Source: Bolinopsis microptera (Eukaryota; Ctenophora; Tentaculata; Lobata; Bolinopsidae). From it: a DNA stretch of 64,000 bases. Under the pieces are notes generated by a model. It did no database searches. It saw only the letters and a program-made list of their open reading frames with translations, and had not been told where the DNA came from. Location: contig NC_087081.1 of assembly GCF_026151205.1 (NCBI RefSeq), positions 11,533,113-11,597,112 on the forward strand, read 5' to 3'. This document shows, one piece after another, positions 61,426 to 64,000 of the stretch. Each line of letters starts with the position of its first letter. The stretch's first letter is position 1. Position numbers and translations under genes: made by a program.

Positions 61426-63081
61426 TTGACTAAAAAAGATGGGGAGTACACAACTGTTGTGAGAAAAGATATGGACACGCAAACAACAATTGACCCCTAT
61501 AAACAGCTGTATGATAGTGCCTCCATAGATGACTCGGCCCCAACTGAACACATCTCAGATCTGTCAGCTTCAGATACATATGATAACCTCTCTATCTTGT
61601 GCAGCAAATCTGACAGAGATTTCAGCAGCAGTCTGTCCTTGAGACCCATTGAGTCCAACACACATCTAGAAGAGTCTATAATCAAAACACCAGACCTCAA
61701 TCCTCCAGTTCAGCAAAAAATTTGTTGTCCAATCCGAACCTCAACACCTGAAAGAAGAGATGGGGGAAAGAAGAAAAATATTCAGGTAGACTCACAAGAT
61801 AGGCTAGTTTGTAGTAAAGAGATGGTTGACCCATTGACATCGTACTCAAATATCAGTAGTTCAGAACAAAATGTCCACATCAACAGAACTCTGAGTGACC
61901 AAGTTGATGTATTAGCATCACAACACTCCGCAATCTGCTCTATCGAAAGATATATGTCACAAATGAAGGCTGAAATGAAAGACTTACGAGAGAGTGAAAC
62001 AAAACACTTTGAATATCTAAAGAGGAATTTAACGGAGAATATGGGAAATTTATTAGCTAAGGGGGTTCCCTTGATTAACAAAGTATCCTCAAACCCACAA
62101 GCTGACAGTGGCATGGATGAAGCACTTCGCACACTGCATAACATAACGGAGGAAAATAAAAGCATCCTAAAAGAGATGAACAGAGTAGACTTCAAGAGAA
62201 CTGTAATTGGACATCAAGGTGTTTCTACAAGACACACAAACCTGGATCTTTTCAGTACCATAGCAGAAGATAAAACACATGAGGGCAAACAATACTACAT
62301 TCACCAGCCATCAGAAACCACTGTTAATGACTCCACGACAGTCCTAGTCTCAAGAGGACTCTCAAGAAATTATCTTAAAAACAGTGCAACTATTAAGAAA
62401 AACTTCAATAAATATTTTAAAGATATGGCCATAAAATCGACATTTGTCACCAAAGGTGGATCATTGATGATTGAGCTCACATCTAAAGAGGATGCAATAA
62501 GAGTAGAAGGATCATGGAAAGGTGATTTCTTTGCAAACAGTAACATGACTACAGAATGCAGGATCTTAGAAAAGCTAAGCTGGGCAGTCATTCTCAAAGG
62601 AGTACCCACAAACATTCAGGATAGTGATCTAACAATTTCTGTGGAAAGGTGTTATCCAGGAGCTAGGGCAAAAAGATTTGTGACACGGGACAACATTTCT
62701 CTGAAAACTCTTAAGATCAACTTTCAGACTAAGGAAGACTATGAGAAATGCTTAGGAAATGGGTTAAAGCTCGGACAGGTAATTTATACTGCGGAAGAGT
62801 ATAAGCCGAGAAGGAGAATCATCCAATGCTACAATTGTTACAGGTTTGGCCATGTTGCTAAACTTTGTACCCAAAACCATGCAACATGTAGCAAATGTGG
62901 AGACAATCACCACTCATATCAATGCAAGAGTAACCGAAGAGACTACTGTATTAATTGTGATGTCTTTGGCCATGTAGCTACAAACAGAGATTGTCCAACA
63001 TACCAAAATATTGTCATGAAACTCAACATGCAACCAAACAAATGTTCAAAATCACCCACACAACCCAACAGTAGATTATGA
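61426..63081 (+). CDS. I/Jockey-like LINE ORF1, gag-like part with three CCHC knuckles
   Basis: 551 codons; the open frame extends back to about 61373 (KPHLDLASVKVKAKIAELT). It holds a polar, coiled-coil-like region (about 170-270), an RRM-like segment (KSTFVTKGGSLMIELTSKED...SWAVILKGVP, about 335-440) and knuckles CYNCYRFGHVAKLC, CSKCGDNHHSYQC and CINCDVFGHVATNRDC (about 466-525), the gag signature of I/Jockey-type LINEs. It ends TTATGA, where the TGA (63079-63081) overlaps the ORF2 ATG (63078-63080). The protein would coat element RNA. Confidence 0.8.
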   Translation: MTKKDGEYTTVVRKDMDTQTTIDPYKQLYDSASIDDSAPTEHISDLSASDTYDNLSILCSKSDRDFSSSLSLRPIESNTHLEESIIKTPDLNPPVQQKICCPIRTSTPERRDGGKKKNIQVDSQDRLVCSKEMVDPLTSYSNISSSEQNVHINRTLSDQVDVLASQHSAICSIERYMSQMKAEMKDLRESETKHFEYLKRNLTENMGNLLAKGVPLINKVSSNPQADSGMDEALRTLHNITEENKSILKEMNRVDFKRTVIGHQGVSTRHTNLDLFSTIAEDKTHEGKQYYIHQPSETTVNDSTTVLVSRGLSRNYLKNSATIKKNFNKYFKDMAIKSTFVTKGGSLMIELTSKEDAIRVEGSWKGDFFANSNMTTECRILEKLSWAVILKGVPTNIQDSDLTISVERCYPGARAKRFVTRDNISLKTLKINFQTKEDYEKCLGNGLKLGQVIYTAEEYKPRRRIIQCYNCYRFGHVAKLCTQNHATCSKCGDNHHSYQCKSNRRDYCINCDVFGHVATNRDCPTYQNIVMKLNMQPNKCSKSPTQPNSRL

Positions 63082-64000
63082 TCTTTGGCCAAATAAATAT
63101 AGCAAAGATGTCAACTAACTCTGAGATGACACTTGACAAGTTTATCTACGAAAATGAGATACTCTTGATGGCGGTTCAAGAAACAAGCTCTTGGACTCAA
63201 TCAGACGGAAGTTTCCTTCATAAAAAGGTATTTCATAAAGCTGGGGACATAAATAAAGGGACAGCTGGGGTAGCACTCGTCATTGATCCTTCACTACATC
63301 CAGAGTTGGTCTATGACCTTAACGTAGACGAAGTTGATGCGGTTTGGTGCCAAATAAAAGTTGAAGGAAAGAGATACTTGGTGGGATCAGTTTATTGCAA
63401 ACCTTGCAATAACTCTAATGATTCCATAAGAAAATTTGAAGGACTTCTTGCCCACATTGATAAAGCAAGAGAATATAAGGCTAAATATAAATTCAACTCT
63501 CTTCTCACATATGGAGACTTTAATGCAAGACATCATGACTGGGGAGATCATGTTACCACGCAGCGAGGAAAGAAGCTTCTAGACTACGTTGAAAAGGAAA
63601 CCCTAACTCTCTGCTCACCATACGACTGCACATTTGTCTGTACAAATGGAGGAAGTGTTATTGACTTAGTGTTAGCCGAAGGCCCCATCATCTCAAAGTT
63701 GGGAAATCAGTGGATGGATAAAGATGTTGAATTATTTTCAGGTGCCCCAAGAAGAGGTCACTATCCGGTGCTTCAAGAAATCTGCAGAGGGATCCCAAAA
63801 TCAGACACTGTCCCCAGAGTGTGTATGGACTGGAAAAATGCAGACTGGAAAATATGGACAAATGCAATGGAGACCAACTGTCAACATCTTCGTTCGGCCC
63901 CAGAGTTATTAAACCGAGGGGATCAGCTATGGCAGCAGTTATTACATAAAATACAGGAGGCTAACCGAATGTTCATCCCTCAGAAGACAGTATCCATTCA
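63078..64000 (+). CDS. I/Jockey-like LINE ORF2, APE endonuclease part, runs off the window
   Basis: Open from ATG 63078 to the window end, at least 307 codons. Endonuclease motifs: GQINIAKMSTN, LMAVQETSSW, GTAGVALVID, VGSVYCKP, LLTYGDFNARHHDWGD, GGSVIDLVLAEG and RRGHYPVL (the catalytic His region, about residue 235). The RT is expected beyond position 64000. It starts within the ATGA overlap with ORF1, in the -1 frame, which suggests coupled translation. No stop or shift is seen in this part. Confidence 0.8.
   Translation, partial: MIFGQINIAKMSTNSEMTLDKFIYENEILLMAVQETSSWTQSDGSFLHKKVFHKAGDINKGTAGVALVIDPSLHPELVYDLNVDEVDAVWCQIKVEGKRYLVGSVYCKPCNNSNDSIRKFEGLLAHIDKAREYKAKYKFNSLLTYGDFNARHHDWGDHVTTQRGKKLLDYVEKETLTLCSPYDCTFVCTNGGSVIDLVLAEGPIISKLGNQWMDKDVELFSGAPRRGHYPVLQEICRGIPKSDTVPRVCMDWKNADWKIWTNAMETNCQHLRSAPELLNRGDQLWQQLLHKIQEANRMFIPQKTVSI

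Noticed and set aside
1-64000. CRISPR arrays, bacterial operons or Shine-Dalgarno signals
   Set aside because: The spliced genes and retrotransposons show eukaryotic DNA; the direct repeats seen lack the spacer pattern of CRISPR.

Overview
The window is animal (metazoan) nuclear DNA of uncertain phylum. It is AT-rich. The host genes have short coding exons joined by GT-AG introns. About half of the window is retrotransposons of animal type: Ty3/gypsy, Ty1/copia, and RTE-, CR1/L2-, I/Jockey- and restriction-endonuclease-type non-LTR elements. I did not recognise a species.

Host part (1-26.1 kb). A plus-strand gene (about 2.1-8.5 kb, 3' end near 9.1 kb) encodes an unrecognised small protein with four membrane segments. 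It converges on a minus-strand RBM7/RBM11-like RNA-binding protein gene (11.57-10.13 kb). From 24.95 to 13.82 kb a minus-strand transcription-factor-like gene is laid out as a cassette. Five constant exons (24950-22371) end in a tiny donor exon that leaves one base of a codon. At least four candidate terminal exons follow (18152, 15972, 15755, 14222). Every one has an acceptor needing exactly that one base and carries its own stop. Three encode pairs of C2H2 zinc fingers; one encodes a bZIP-like basic stretch. This is the architecture known from Drosophila lola, mod(mdg4), fruitless and tramtrack. Its 5' end was not found.

Transposon part (26.1-64 kb). A four-level nest fills 26.1-36.6 kb: a dispersed repeat holds an RTE-type LINE, which is split by a CR1/L2-type LINE, which is split by a young gypsy element (29929-34860; 5-bp target duplication; near-identical 127/129-bp LTRs). 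Between 36.6 and 44.1 kb lie repeat copies, a tRNA-like SINE and several pieces of one restriction-endonuclease LINE family. One of these is a full-length copy (40522-44040) with a 14-bp target duplication. A truncated minus-strand LINE (46770-45298) is cut by a hairpin-rich GC-patched insert of unknown type (46.77-48.9 kb). A CR1-like LINE with a PHD finger fills 50.05-54.2 kb. The last element is an I/Jockey-like LINE from roughly 54.3 kb beyond the window end, interrupted by a copia element with identical 133-bp LTRs (55412-60770).

Most notable: (1) the phase-matched array of alternative terminal exons; (2) an identical 41-nt leader at the start of two unrelated LINEs (40522-40562 and 50051-50091), in one case exactly at the target-site junction. 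The leader could be a spliced-leader sequence captured by retrotransposition, or a shared promoter module. Several retroelement reading frames are broken by single-base shifts, even where the LTRs are identical.
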